Shown: in pieces, positions 16,070 to 25,329 of the stretch | Layout of the letters: each line of letters starts with the position of its first letter | Position numbering within the stretch: the first letter of the stretch is position 1 | NCBI RefSeq assembly: GCF_004795895.1 | Contig: NZ_CP039250.1 | Coordinates: 2,294,001-2,358,000, forward strand | Reading direction: 5' to 3' | Length of the DNA: 64,000 bases | Source: Sphingopyxis sp. PAMC25046 | GTDB lineage: Bacteria; Pseudomonadota; Alphaproteobacteria; Sphingomonadales; Sphingomonadaceae | Program-made: the position numbers and the translations under genes | Notes under the pieces: generated by a model | What the model was told of the DNA's origin: nothing | What the model saw: the letters and a program-made list of their open reading frames with translations, nothing else | Databases searched by the model: none

Positions 16070-18658
16070 TTACCCGATCGCCGCGTCGATCTGACGCGCC
16101 ACGCCGCCACCGCGATCAAGCTCCGCCCAGAGGAAGATGACTTTGCCATCACTCACCTCCTGAAGCCGCGCGCCAATATTCCTCTTCTCTCGGCTATCCG
16201 CATTATCGGTGCGATCGGCACCCTTATATTCAATGATCAGCTTGCGGCCGTCCACCAGCTCCGCGACAAAATCCGGGTAGAAGAGGTCGGTCGAGGTTGG
16301 CAGCGAATAGGACCACGCCGTGCGATCCACGTTCCGGACCCAATGTTTGACGGCATCGTGATCGTCAATCTGGACCGCAGCTATCCATTCTTCACCGCCA
16401 TGCCTCAGATCGCCGACCTGCGAGAACAGGTGCTTCCGCGGTCGCCACGGTCCGGAATATGGCGTGCGCGGATCATAGCCGGCCTTTGAGAAACTGAAGC
16501 CGTTTTCACCCAAGGCGAGGACAGGTGCGATTTCGGTCATCAACAGCTGCACGCCCCGCACGCCAGCTTCGCGGCGTTGATGTACGATTTTCGCGATAAC
16601 GGCCCTTCGCAGCGCAAATTTCCCGCGCACGAGCTGCGCCAGCGGGATACGCTCCACGATCCCTTCAACAACGCGCCGGCAATATTCGAGGAATATAGGC
16701 TGGGAGACGTCGCGCTGGCGCGTCGTGCGATCGAGCCAACGAGACAGCGCGGCCACGTCCCAATCGGTCGCGTCATCCAACGCCAACTCGGCGGCGGCGT
16801 CGATACGATTGTAGACTACCTGGTCGCCATCCACGTCCATCTCGAATGTGTCGGGGCGCTCGGTCAACGCAAAGCCGGGCAGGCTTGTGTCTACCTGCCG
16901 CAGATCCCAGCCTCCCACATCGACCAGCGTTTCGGGGAAGACTATTTCCAGCTGCCCGTCCCGCTCAATCGCCAAACGGGGCAACGTCAGCACCTCACCC
17001 TGCTCAGCGGGCGACAACGATTCGGCACGTCGGGCGATAAAAGCCTCCACCGCCGTCGTCGGCGTGGCCTCCGCGCTTGCAACCGCTGTGGCTACTTCGC
17101 GGAGCACATCGTCCGGAGCAGATGTGTCGAATGTGATCACAACTCCGCCGGCTCCGTCATCAGCCATGCGCGTTGCAGCGACCATCTCGGGGGTCCAACT
17201 GCTCAGATCGGGCCGGTCCCGGACGTGCAGCACAGGCAGCTCCGGCTGGGTGAACAGCGACTGGTCCTCACGCCACTCGAAAGTCTCGGGTTGTTCGACG
17301 ATCGCCTCCAGTGCGGTGCGCTCATCAAAGCCCATTTCGGTAAGCCGATCTTTCAAACCCTCCGCTGCATCAAAGAAATTGCGCTCGGAAACGTGGGCAT
17401 AGGCGCGGTTCAATTCTTCTGACGACCGTCGAGTTGCGAACGGCATGCGCAGCACGCGGCCGAGCAACTGCTCCACGGCGCCGCCGCTCCGAATGCTGGC
17501 GAGCGAACAGAACACATAAGCGAAGGAGCAGTCCCAGCCTTCCTTCAGGGCGTCGACGGTAATGACGTGCTCAATCGTGCAGGCGGGATCGAATAGGTCG
17601 ATACCGTCTAGCTCACGTTGGTTGCCGGTCGCCACCGCAATCCGGTCGTCTGGGATTCGGCAATCTTCGATCAGATGACGTTTGACGACATCCACGGTTG
17701 CTTCGGCGCCTTCGCGCGCGGGCTGCGCCTGATAGAGCGCGATTGGTCGAATACCGCCGCTATCGCGGACGGCAATGCCTTCGAGCCATGCACGATTATC
17801 AACTGCGTGCGCGATCGCCTGCTGCCAGCTGCCATGCTGCGAAAGGTGGATCGGCAGCTTGATCATGTCCGCCGCCTTCAGCTCAGCGGCTGTGGCGGAA
17901 ACGATGACGTTCGAGCGAACAGGCGTGGCCGTAAACTCCACAACAGCGGCAGGCGCGATGCGTCCCATCGTCTCGCCGGAAAGCGTCGAGGTGAAATTGT
18001 GCGCCTCATCGACGACCACCAGCGGACGATGCAACTTCATCAGATTGGCAAAGCTCGCGACCGGCTTGCCCCGGCGCGGGCCATCCTCGTGCCGGGCCAC
18101 GTCAGCGCCCCTGGCGACTGTGGCGAAATGCGGCTCCAGCTCTTCGTCGTCGCGATACACATTGCGGTCCGCAACGTTGTTCACGCGGAACGCCTGCACG
18201 GTCGAGACGATTATTGTCGCCGCGTCGGCCATGTCCTGCGGACGCAACTGCCGACGCTCGTCGATGCCATAAACGCGCACCGCACCCCCGAAGGTCGCTT
18301 CCAGCGCCTGGCGATATGGATGGCCGACCTTCTTGAGCGCGCCCAGCGTTTGCTCGGCGATGGTGGTCGACGTGACCAGCCACAACACGACCGGAAAGCG
18401 CCGGTTCAGAGATGTGTCGCGCGCGACGCCGATGGCGTGCGCGGCAAGCAGTGTCTTGCCGCCGCCGGTCGGGAGGCGCAGACAGCAATAGGGCACGTCC
18501 GGCAACCCGGCGAGCGGGCGATAGGCCGCGCCATAGGCGCCCGGCTGGCCCACGGCGCAGGCTGCGGCATAGGCCTTTGCATGATCGCGGATCGTTGCCT
18601 GATCAAGGAAGGTGCGCAGCGCGTCGAGCGCCCGGCGCTGATAGTCCTTCAGTTCCAT
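16070..18658 (-). CDS. Type III restriction enzyme Res subunit (helicase-nuclease)
   Basis: 862 residues. A superfamily 2 helicase: Walker A in LPTGGGKTLLAA (about residue 65), DEAH box in VVVDEAHNF, motif III-like FTATP, and a second RecA domain with a motif VI-like GRVLRMPF. The C-terminus carries the cleavage site FYPDFVAEL (D796) and IIEYKGAD (E810, K812), the PD-(D/E)XK signature of type III Res subunits. The ATG overlaps the Mod stop (TAATG), so Mod is made first and Res is coupled to it. It cuts DNA lacking the Mod methylation, after translocation between head-to-head sites in the family. Confidence 0.92.
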   Translation of the reverse strand: MELKDYQRRALDALRTFLDQATIRDHAKAYAAACAVGQPGAYGAAYRPLAGLPDVPYCCLRLPTGGGKTLLAAHAIGVARDTSLNRRFPVVLWLVTSTTIAEQTLGALKKVGHPYRQALEATFGGAVRVYGIDERRQLRPQDMADAATIIVSTVQAFRVNNVADRNVYRDDEELEPHFATVARGADVARHEDGPRRGKPVASFANLMKLHRPLVVVDEAHNFTSTLSGETMGRIAPAAVVEFTATPVRSNVIVSATAAELKAADMIKLPIHLSQHGSWQQAIAHAVDNRAWLEGIAVRDSGGIRPIALYQAQPAREGAEATVDVVKRHLIEDCRIPDDRIAVATGNQRELDGIDLFDPACTIEHVITVDALKEGWDCSFAYVFCSLASIRSGGAVEQLLGRVLRMPFATRRSSEELNRAYAHVSERNFFDAAEGLKDRLTEMGFDERTALEAIVEQPETFEWREDQSLFTQPELPVLHVRDRPDLSSWTPEMVAATRMADDGAGGVVITFDTSAPDDVLREVATAVASAEATPTTAVEAFIARRAESLSPAEQGEVLTLPRLAIERDGQLEIVFPETLVDVGGWDLRQVDTSLPGFALTERPDTFEMDVDGDQVVYNRIDAAAELALDDATDWDVAALSRWLDRTTRQRDVSQPIFLEYCRRVVEGIVERIPLAQLVRGKFALRRAVIAKIVHQRREAGVRGVQLLMTEIAPVLALGENGFSFSKAGYDPRTPYSGPWRPRKHLFSQVGDLRHGGEEWIAAVQIDDHDAVKHWVRNVDRTAWSYSLPTSTDLFYPDFVAELVDGRKLIIEYKGADRTDNADSREKRNIGARLQEVSDGKVIFLWAELDRGGGVARQIDAAIG

Positions 18659-20193
18659 TAGCGCGCCCTCACATCATAAGGCGTCTGCTTGAACGTCACG
18701 CCAGCGTCCATCAGCCGCGCCGCACCCAGCTTGCTCCATTCGCCATATACCGTCATCGGGCCATCCCAGCCGCTCTCCTTGCGCAGCTGGGCGAGCAACG
18801 CAGCCGTCAACACGTTGCCGCCACTGACCGATCGGTCACCAAGGATGCCGTTATAGAGCAGGGCAAATGCTATGCCGTCATGCACCCCCAGCACCGGGGT
18901 ATCCGCCGCGCCGAGAAACGGCGTTCCCGTCTCGCTGAACCACACGTGCGCGGCCAGCGGCGCAAAGCGAATGCCATCGGTGATGTGTCCGTCGGCGTCA
19001 AACACCGCTGCGCCGAGACGATAGAAACGAAAGCCGCCGCCGCCGGACCATCCGACTGCTTTTGATATGCCGCCCTGTTCGCCCGCAATCACCTTGTCGA
19101 GCCGCGGCTTGCAGTGGGTTTCGGCATGATCGCCCATCTCGATGCCGATCCAGCGGCGGCCCATCTTGTGTGCGACCGCCGCCGTTGTGCCGGAACCAGC
19201 GAAGCTGTCGAGGACGAGGTCGCCCGGATTGCTGGCAATGTGGAGAATACGTTGCATAAGGCGTTCGGGCTTCGGTGTGCCGAAACTCACATCGGCGCCG
19301 AACAGCGCATTAGCTTCCTTCTTGCTTTCGTCGGTGTGGCCTACTTCATCGTGAGGCCACCACGTCCATGGGACGAGCCCTTCGACTTCGGACAAGAAGC
19401 GAATGACGCTGGGCTGAGCGTTCCCATCACGGCCCCAATAGATTCGATCGGCCGCCTCTAGCTTCCTGAACTCGCTTTCTATCATGGACCAGCAGCGCCC
19501 TTCCGGCGGCCGATGCTGGCGCCCGTTCGGGGCGACGATCTCATACATCTGGTTAGGTCGGAAACCTTGCGCCGTCATGGGAAGGCCACGCCATCGTTTA
19601 GCGGGATCGGTTTCCCCGGGGTTGTCAGGGTTCCTGTATATCTTCGCCTGCTTCTCATCGAGCGGCAGCCGGTTCCGTCCGGTTTTGAAGCGTTCCGGCG
19701 ACTTGGCGTAGACAGCAATATATTCATGCACGTCACCAATCGCGCCTCGGTTCTCACGAGAATATCGCTTCTGCCACACCGGGCTTGCAACGAAATTCGC
19801 GCGACCGAAAACCTCGTCCATGATTACTTTGAGGTAGTGGCCTTCATTATCGTCGATCGACACCCAGATGCTGCCGTCTTCCGCCAGCAGGTCGCGCAGC
19901 AGCACCAGACGCGGATAGATCATCGCCAGCCACTGGCTGTGCTCCAGATTGTCGTCATAATGCTCGAAGGCCGACCGCGTGTTGTAGGGCGGATCGATGT
20001 AAATGCACTTTACCGCGTCCTTGTAATAGGGGAGCAGCGCCTTCAGCGCGTCGAGATTGTCGCCCTGGATAAGCATGTTGCCGGCGGCGGCATCGCCTCC
20101 ATCCAGCGCGGGCACCGCTTCCAGTAGTCGATACGGCACACCCGCCGCCGCGCGCACATCTTCACCGCGCGTCATCCAATCGAGTATTGGCAC
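18658..20193 (-). CDS. Type III DNA adenine methyltransferase (Mod)
   Basis: 511 residues. An N-terminal catalytic DPPY (residues 67-70, IDPPYN) comes before the SAM-binding DSFAGSGTTAAVAH (about 335), the order of beta-class amino-methyltransferases such as EcoP1/EcoP15 Mod. The target-recognition region lies between them. The start is taken as GTG at 20193, with a GGGGG stretch upstream; an ATG at 20175 is a fallback. It methylates adenine in an asymmetric site and, with Res, forms the restriction complex. The recognition sequence cannot be read from the protein. Confidence 0.92.
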   Translation of the reverse strand: MPILDWMTRGEDVRAAAGVPYRLLEAVPALDGGDAAAGNMLIQGDNLDALKALLPYYKDAVKCIYIDPPYNTRSAFEHYDDNLEHSQWLAMIYPRLVLLRDLLAEDGSIWVSIDDNEGHYLKVIMDEVFGRANFVASPVWQKRYSRENRGAIGDVHEYIAVYAKSPERFKTGRNRLPLDEKQAKIYRNPDNPGETDPAKRWRGLPMTAQGFRPNQMYEIVAPNGRQHRPPEGRCWSMIESEFRKLEAADRIYWGRDGNAQPSVIRFLSEVEGLVPWTWWPHDEVGHTDESKKEANALFGADVSFGTPKPERLMQRILHIASNPGDLVLDSFAGSGTTAAVAHKMGRRWIGIEMGDHAETHCKPRLDKVIAGEQGGISKAVGWSGGGGFRFYRLGAAVFDADGHITDGIRFAPLAAHVWFSETGTPFLGAADTPVLGVHDGIAFALLYNGILGDRSVSGGNVLTAALLAQLRKESGWDGPMTVYGEWSKLGAARLMDAGVTFKQTPYDVRAR

Positions 20194-20635
20194 CTAACCC
20201 CCAAATTCACACAGCAACTTGTGTAATGGCTGTAGCCGCTCAGATCCCAATCGAACAGGCTTTGTGGGACGTCGGAGAACAAACCTCCCGCACGATTGTC
20301 CGCTATGTCTCGTTGGCTCCGCTAAGGGGCCTGACCGTAACCGGCCAGTCATACACATTGACCGCCTCCCGTTGGTCCGCTTCCCCGGTTCCGCATATGC
20401 CAACTCCAGGCCCAAAAATCTTCCGACGATAATAGAGTTGGCTGTCGCCGTTGTGGGATGGAGTAAAAAAGAAAATGTTAGACAATCGCGGCGAACAATG
20501 GCAGAAGAGTTGCACGGACTGAATCATGAATTCAGATGCGCGGTGGAACCGTGTGGGTCCGAAATTTAGCGGATGTAATTTGAAAAATTATTTCAAATAC
20601 ATAGATTTAACTTAATAAAACCACCCTGTCCGCCA
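20194..20635. other. Intergenic boundary between R-M locus and catabolic region
   Basis: 442 bp with no supported gene. It holds the mod promoter region on the minus strand. Its right end is clearly AT-rich and contains the palindromes CTGAAT-N5-ATTCAG (20519-20535) and the one listed at 20578-20598. Gene content changes here from defence to core metabolism, so it may be an island border; I find no tRNA or recombinase. Confidence 0.45.
20578..20598. promoter_or_regulatory. AT-rich palindrome (possible operator)
   Basis: ATTTGAAA-AATTA-TTTCAAAT is a perfect dyad with 8-bp arms and a 5-base loop in AT-rich intergenic DNA. It lies 38 bp beyond the stop of the flavin reductase gene and about 380 bp upstream of mod. 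It lacks a T-run after a GC stem, so it is not an intrinsic terminator; an operator or a recombination site is possible. Confidence 0.4.
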
Positions 20636-21718
20636 TCATGCGAAATGCAGCCTCCGGTATTTTCCGCGAAAATAGAGCAGCGGATCGCGGTGCGGTTCGA
20701 ACTGCGCGCGGACGACGCGGCCGACGAGGATAAAATGATCGCCAGCTTCGTGGAGCGATTCGCGCTGGCATTCGAACGATACGAGCGAGCTGCCAAGCAA
20801 CGGCACGCCGGTTTGCCCCGGCGCCCAGGGCTGGTTGGCGAAGCGGTCTTCCCCCTTTGCGGCAAAACGGTTGGATGTAGGCTGCTGGCCGATCTGGAGC
20901 ACATTGACGCCGAAATACGCGGCATTGCGCAACGCCGGCGCCGTTCCAGCGGTATTCGCAATGCACACGAGCAGGAGCGGCGGATCGAGCGACACCGACG
21001 TAAAGCTGTTCGCGGTCAATCCCACCGGCGTGCCCATCGCATCGAGCGCGGTAACGATCGTAATGCCGGTGGCAAAACACCCCATCGCATCGCGCAAGGT
21101 GCGCGGATCGGATCCCGCCTTGAACTCCATCGCCTCGCGCGGCTGGCGACGCTCGAGAAATTCGAGCAGCTGGCCGAGCAGCGCTTCCTCGCGGTCGGAG
21201 GCGAGTTCGAGATCGCATTCGTTGATGTCGGCGCTCTCGCCGAACGGCAACGCGGCGCTGAACGCATCGCTCACCACGCTGCCCTGCGCGGGCGCGAAGC
21301 CGCCGCGCACGACGAGGGTCGGCAGTGTGAGGCGCGCCGCGACGCCGCTTTCGATGGCATCCTGATCGACGGGCATGTCGACAAGCACAAGACCCGCGGC
21401 GAGATGCGCCCCGTCGTGCCCCAGCGCACGCGTGGCGATCCAGCTGCCCCGCCCCGCCGCGACGACGACCGGGCGCGATCCCATCTGGGCGAGAACGGCG
21501 CGCAGGTCCTCTATATGCGGCGCGAGTTCATCGTCGTCCCGAAGGTCGAGATTCACGACGCGGCGGCCCGAAAGCACCAAGGCTTCGGCAACATCACGCC
21601 ATGCCGCGCGGCCCTGCCCGATCTCGGGCACCAGCAGCACCGCGGGATCATTCTCGTCGCCCAGCATGTCGGCCGCCAGCACTACGCCGCCGAAACCCTT
21701 ATATTCGATGAGGCTCAA
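20636..21718 (-). CDS. Alpha/beta-hydrolase-like domain fused to flavin reductase
   Basis: 360 residues. Residues about 1-190 have an alpha/beta-hydrolase pattern (AVLLVPEIGQG, VVVAAGRGSW, LPTLVVRGG), but the nucleophile elbow reads GRGSW rather than GxSxG, so hydrolase activity is doubtful. Residues about 200-360 form a flavin-reductase-like FMN-binding domain (RDAMGCFATGITIVTA, GLTANSFTSVSLDPPLL, FGVNVL). The start is TTG at 21718 with AAGGGGGA upstream. The product likely supplies reduced flavin to a monooxygenase or acts in CoA-thioester catabolism, next to nitronate monooxygenase on the same strand. The fusion is unusual. Confidence 0.8.
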   Translation of the reverse strand: MSLIEYKGFGGVVLAADMLGDENDPAVLLVPEIGQGRAAWRDVAEALVLSGRRVVNLDLRDDDELAPHIEDLRAVLAQMGSRPVVVAAGRGSWIATRALGHDGAHLAAGLVLVDMPVDQDAIESGVAARLTLPTLVVRGGFAPAQGSVVSDAFSAALPFGESADINECDLELASDREEALLGQLLEFLERRQPREAMEFKAGSDPRTLRDAMGCFATGITIVTALDAMGTPVGLTANSFTSVSLDPPLLLVCIANTAGTAPALRNAAYFGVNVLQIGQQPTSNRFAAKGEDRFANQPWAPGQTGVPLLGSSLVSFECQRESLHEAGDHFILVGRVVRAQFEPHRDPLLYFRGKYRRLHFA

Positions 21719-21845
21719 ACATCCCCCTTGCCGCGCCGGCAGACGCGAACGCCGGCGGGCTTCGATACGATCAAATTGCGAAGAATCGGATCATATCGAA
21801 AGCCGTCACGGCGCGCCAGCGGCTAAGGTCAGGACTTCGGGCGCA

Positions 21846-22826
21846 TCAGCCGCGCATCGATGCCAGCCGCCGGTCGATGATCGCGTCGGCATCGGCGATA
21901 ATCCGGTCGATGAGTTGCTGACAGGTCGGGATATCGTGGATCAGCCCCTGTACCATCCCCGCCCAGAACACGCCCTTGCTGAGATCGCCGGTCTCGAGCA
22001 GTTCCCGCCCAGCCTTGCCGTTCACCAGTTCGGCGACGTCGGCGAAGGTGGCGTCGGGCTGCGCGAGGCGGCGCACCACCTCTTCGCTCACCGCGCTCTT
22101 CCCGACGCGCGCGGTGTTCTTGAGGCTGCGGAAGATCAGGAAACTGCCGCGCTCATCATTGTCGATATAGGCCTGCTTCACATTGTCGTGGATCGGCGCT
22201 TCCTGCGTCGCGCAGAAGCGCGTGCCCATGTTGATCCCCTCCGCGCCGAGGGAGAGCGCCGCGACCAGCCCGCGCCCGTCGCCGAAGCCGCCGCTTGCCA
22301 ACATCGGGATCTTCACCTTGTCGGCGGCCGCCGGGATCAGGATCAGCCCGGGGATGTCGTCCTCGCCCGGATGGCCGGCGCACTCGAAGCCGTCGATCGA
22401 GATGATGTCGCAGCCCGCACGTTCGGCCGACAGCGCGTGTCGAACCGCGGTGCATTTGTGCAGGATCGTGACGCCATGGGGTTTCAGCATTTCCCAGATT
22501 TCGCGCACTGCCTGTGTGCCCGCGGTCTCGACAATCTTGACCCCGCCGTCGATGATCGCCTGCGCATAGGCCTTGTATTCGGGGGCGTTGATCGTCGGAA
22601 AGACGGTCATGTTCACGCCGAACGGCTTGTCGGTCATCGCCCGGCACCGTTCGATTTCTTCGCGCAGCGCTTCGGGTGACGGCTGCGTCAGTGCGGTGAT
22701 GATGCCGAGACCGCCGGCGTTCGATACGGCGCTGGCGAGTTCGGCGTAGCCGACGCTCTGCATTCCGCCCTGGACGATCGGATGTTCGATACCCAGCATC
22801 TCGGTAATGCGTGTCTTGAAAGCCAT
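21846..22826 (-). CDS. Nitronate monooxygenase / 2-nitropropane dioxygenase family
   Basis: 326 residues, TIM-barrel FMN enzyme of the NPD family: GIEHPIVQGGMQSVG at the start, AGGLGIITAL, and the FMN-phosphate loop MLASGGFGDGRGL followed by GAEGINMGTRF. It is transcribed away from the acyl-CoA dehydrogenase cluster, sharing a promoter region with a TTGACG dyad. In catabolic clusters, members often act as enoyl reductase-like or nitronate oxidases; the substrate here is unknown. Confidence 0.88.
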   Translation of the reverse strand: MAFKTRITEMLGIEHPIVQGGMQSVGYAELASAVSNAGGLGIITALTQPSPEALREEIERCRAMTDKPFGVNMTVFPTINAPEYKAYAQAIIDGGVKIVETAGTQAVREIWEMLKPHGVTILHKCTAVRHALSAERAGCDIISIDGFECAGHPGEDDIPGLILIPAAADKVKIPMLASGGFGDGRGLVAALSLGAEGINMGTRFCATQEAPIHDNVKQAYIDNDERGSFLIFRSLKNTARVGKSAVSEEVVRRLAQPDATFADVAELVNGKAGRELLETGDLSKGVFWAGMVQGLIHDIPTCQQLIDRIIADADAIIDRRLASMRG

Positions 22827-22886
22827 CTCGATCCCTCCTGATTGCTCCTGCCCTTACGGCATCTTCGTTCCGGTCCATGAAATAAC

Positions 22887-22904
22887 TTGACGCTTACGTC
22901 AACG
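22887..22904. promoter_or_regulatory. Dyad operator TTGACG-N4-CGTCAA (LiuR-like)
   Basis: TTGACGCTTACGTCAACG is a perfect 6-bp dyad with a 4-base spacer in the divergent promoter between nitronate monooxygenase and the first acyl-CoA dehydrogenase. A near copy stands before the next acyl-CoA dehydrogenase (24174). The motif resembles sites of MerR-family regulators of acyl-CoA catabolism such as LiuR. No such regulator gene is in the window. Confidence 0.6.
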
Positions 22905-22947
22905 TCGGGTTGACTAGGAAGATAGTTAGATAACGAAGGGAATCGGA

Positions 22948-24129
22948 ATGGCAGCGCACGAAGGCATATCGGATCGAGCGCGCGCCATCGCCGAAAAAGT
23001 CGAAGCCTTCGTGCGCGAAAAGATCATTCCCTATGAAGCTGACCCGCGCCGCGACCATCATGGCGCGCCGACAGATGAATTGGTCATGGAAATGCGCGAG
23101 CACGCGCGCGCCGCCGGTGTGCTGACGCCGCATATCCTGTCCGACGGCAGCCACCTCAACCAGCGCGAGACCGCGGTCGTCCTTATCAAGAGCGGCCTGT
23201 CGCCGCTCGGCCCGCTCGCGTGCAACACCATGGCGCCCGACGAGGGCAATATGTATCTGCTCGGCAAGGAGGGCAGCCTCGAACTCAAGGAACGGTTTCT
23301 GAAGCCGATGGTCGCGGGCGAGGTTCGTTCGGCCTTCTTCATGACCGAACCCGCAGAAGAGGGCGGCGCGGGCTCTGATCCATCAATGATGAAGACGACA
23401 TGCCATCTCGACGGCAATCATTGGGTCGTGAACGGCCGCAAGACCTTCATCACCGGGGCACAGGGCGCGCGCGTCGGCATCGTGATGGCCAAGGCCGAGC
23501 AGGGCGCATGCATGTTCCTCGTTGACCTGCCCGATCCCGCGATCCGCATCGATGATGTGCCGAACACGATCGACAGTTCGATGCCCGGCGGCCATGCGAC
23601 GCTGATGATCGACAATCTGCGCATCCCCGCCGACCAGATGCTTGGCGAAGTCGGCGAAGGCTTTCGCTACGCGCAGGTGCGCCTATCGCCTGCCCGCCTG
23701 TCGCACTGCATGCGCTGGCTCGGCTGCTGCATTCGCGCGCACGAGATCGCGACCGACTACGCCAATCGCCGTGAGGCGTTCGGCAAGCCGCTGATCGATC
23801 ACGAAGGCGTCGGCTTCATGCTCGCCGAGAATATGATCGACCTCAAACAGGCCGAGTTGATGATCGACTGGTGCGCGGGCGTGCTCGACACCGGATCGCT
23901 TGGCACCGTCGAAAGCTCGATGGCAAAAGTCGCAGTTTCGGAGGCGCTGATGCGCATCGCCGACCGCTGCGTCCAGATCATGGGCGGCACCGGCGTCACC
24001 GACAAGACGATCGTCGAGCAGGTGTTCCGCGAAGTTCGCGCCTTTCGCATCTACGATGGCCCGACCGAGGTTCACAAATGGAGCCTCGCGAAAAAGATCA
24101 AGCGCGACTGGAAGGCCGGCCTTGCCTGA
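22948..24129 (+). CDS. Acyl-CoA dehydrogenase (ACAD10/11-like)
   Basis: 393 residues, full ACAD fold. The FAD-contact segment FFMTEPAEEGGAGSD (about 130-145), VVNGRKTFITGA, and the C-terminal MGGTGVTDKTIVEQ and YDGPTEVHKWSLAK are visible; the Glu of PTEVH is the likely catalytic base region, as in ACAD10/11-like enzymes. GAAGGGA lies before the ATG. First gene of a rightward catabolic series, behind a TTGACG dyad. It introduces a C2-C3 double bond into an acyl-CoA; the chain is not predictable. Confidence 0.9.
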   Translation: MAAHEGISDRARAIAEKVEAFVREKIIPYEADPRRDHHGAPTDELVMEMREHARAAGVLTPHILSDGSHLNQRETAVVLIKSGLSPLGPLACNTMAPDEGNMYLLGKEGSLELKERFLKPMVAGEVRSAFFMTEPAEEGGAGSDPSMMKTTCHLDGNHWVVNGRKTFITGAQGARVGIVMAKAEQGACMFLVDLPDPAIRIDDVPNTIDSSMPGGHATLMIDNLRIPADQMLGEVGEGFRYAQVRLSPARLSHCMRWLGCCIRAHEIATDYANRREAFGKPLIDHEGVGFMLAENMIDLKQAELMIDWCAGVLDTGSLGTVESSMAKVAVSEALMRIADRCVQIMGGTGVTDKTIVEQVFREVRAFRIYDGPTEVHKWSLAKKIKRDWKAGLA

Positions 24130-24173
24130 CACGGCCGCCAGTTGACCAGCGAGCGGCCGTAGCGTCAAAACAC

Positions 24174-24191
24174 TTGACGTTTACGTTAACG
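24174..24191. promoter_or_regulatory. Second TTGACG-N4-CGTTAA dyad
   Basis: TTGACGTTTACGTTAACG differs from the copy at 22887 in two positions. It sits in the 105-bp gap before the second acyl-CoA dehydrogenase gene, about 45 bp upstream of its ATG, where a repressor or MerR activator would act. Two copies before genes of one pathway make a shared regulator likely. Confidence 0.6.
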
Positions 24192-24234
24192 TCCGGATGA
24201 TGATCGGAAACCATAGGGTAGAGGAATCGGGCCG

Positions 24235-25329
24235 ATGTCGATCTTGTACGACGAAGGGCAGCAGGCGATCGCAACCGAATCGCGTCGCGCGCTCGAAGCG
24301 CGGGTCAGCAAGGATGACCTGCTGCCCCTGCTCCAGACGAGCGGCCGATATCATGACGGTTTCTGGACGACCGCGAAGGAGCAGGGCTGGACGGCGCTCG
24401 CGCTTCCCGAAGCCTATGGCGGCCTCGATCTCGGTCTCGTCGAGCTGGGGCTGATCGCGCATCAGGCGGGTCGGACGCTCAGCGGCGCCCCCTTTCTCAC
24501 CTCGAACTTCGGCGCGGCCAAGGCGATCGAGCTTTACGGCAACGATACGCAGAAGGCGCGCTGGCTCCCGGGCCTCGCAAGCGGTGAAACGATCGGCGCC
24601 ATCGCCTTTGCGGCGGGAGCGGATGCCCTGCCCGACCAACCGGCGATTGGATTGAATGCCGGGAAGGTCGAAGGAATGGCTCCAGGCGTATCGGGCGGCC
24701 TCTTCGCCGATGTCGCCATCCTTCTCGCGCTAGACGGCGGAACACCCGCGCTGCTGATCGTCGATCTGGCCGGCATCGAACGCAAGGCTGTCGACAGCTT
24801 CGACAACAGCCGCTGCGTCGCGGATATCACATTTGCCGGCACACCGGCGGAGCCTCTCGTGACCGGCGAGGCGGCACGTGCCGCAGCGCTCCGCATCCTT
24901 GCGCTGCAGGCGGTCGTTACCGCGCACGAACAGACCGGCGGCGCCGAAGCGCTGATGGAAATCGCGCGCGACTATGCGCTGACGCGCAAGGCGTTCGGTC
25001 AGCCGATCGGCGCCTTTCAGTCGATCAAGCACCGCATCGCCGAGCTTTACGGCCTTGTCGAACTGGCGCGCGCCAATGCGATCCACGCAGCCGCGTGCGA
25101 AGGACAGGATGATTTCATCACCGCCGCCGCCGCCGCGCGCTTGTCGGCGACCGAGGCCTACGACACCGCCGCGCGCGATTGCATCCAGATTCACGGCGGG
25201 ATCGGCGTGACTTGGGAGATCGGCCTCCACCTCCACATGCGCCGGTCGCGCACGCTCGCGCTCGAACAGGGGAGCAGCTTCTTCTGGGAAGATATACTCG
25301 TCGACCGGTTGGCAGGAGCAGGCGCATGA
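24235..25329 (+). CDS. Acyl-CoA dehydrogenase, small-subunit type
   Basis: 364 residues. ACAD domains are visible (WTALALPEAYGGLDLG, ALTRKAFGQPIGAFQSIKHRIAE, CIQIHGGIGVTWE), but the FAD-contact motif of the middle domain is degenerate and the C-terminus reads RSRTLALEQGSSFFWED. Its stop overlaps the ATG of the next ACAD gene (ATGA). Paired ACADs of this kind form alpha2beta2 enzymes in sterol side-chain degradation, one subunit supplying the base; that layout is the best guess here. Confidence 0.88.
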   Translation: MSILYDEGQQAIATESRRALEARVSKDDLLPLLQTSGRYHDGFWTTAKEQGWTALALPEAYGGLDLGLVELGLIAHQAGRTLSGAPFLTSNFGAAKAIELYGNDTQKARWLPGLASGETIGAIAFAAGADALPDQPAIGLNAGKVEGMAPGVSGGLFADVAILLALDGGTPALLIVDLAGIERKAVDSFDNSRCVADITFAGTPAEPLVTGEAARAAALRILALQAVVTAHEQTGGAEALMEIARDYALTRKAFGQPIGAFQSIKHRIAELYGLVELARANAIHAAACEGQDDFITAAAAARLSATEAYDTAARDCIQIHGGIGVTWEIGLHLHMRRSRTLALEQGSSFFWEDILVDRLAGAGA

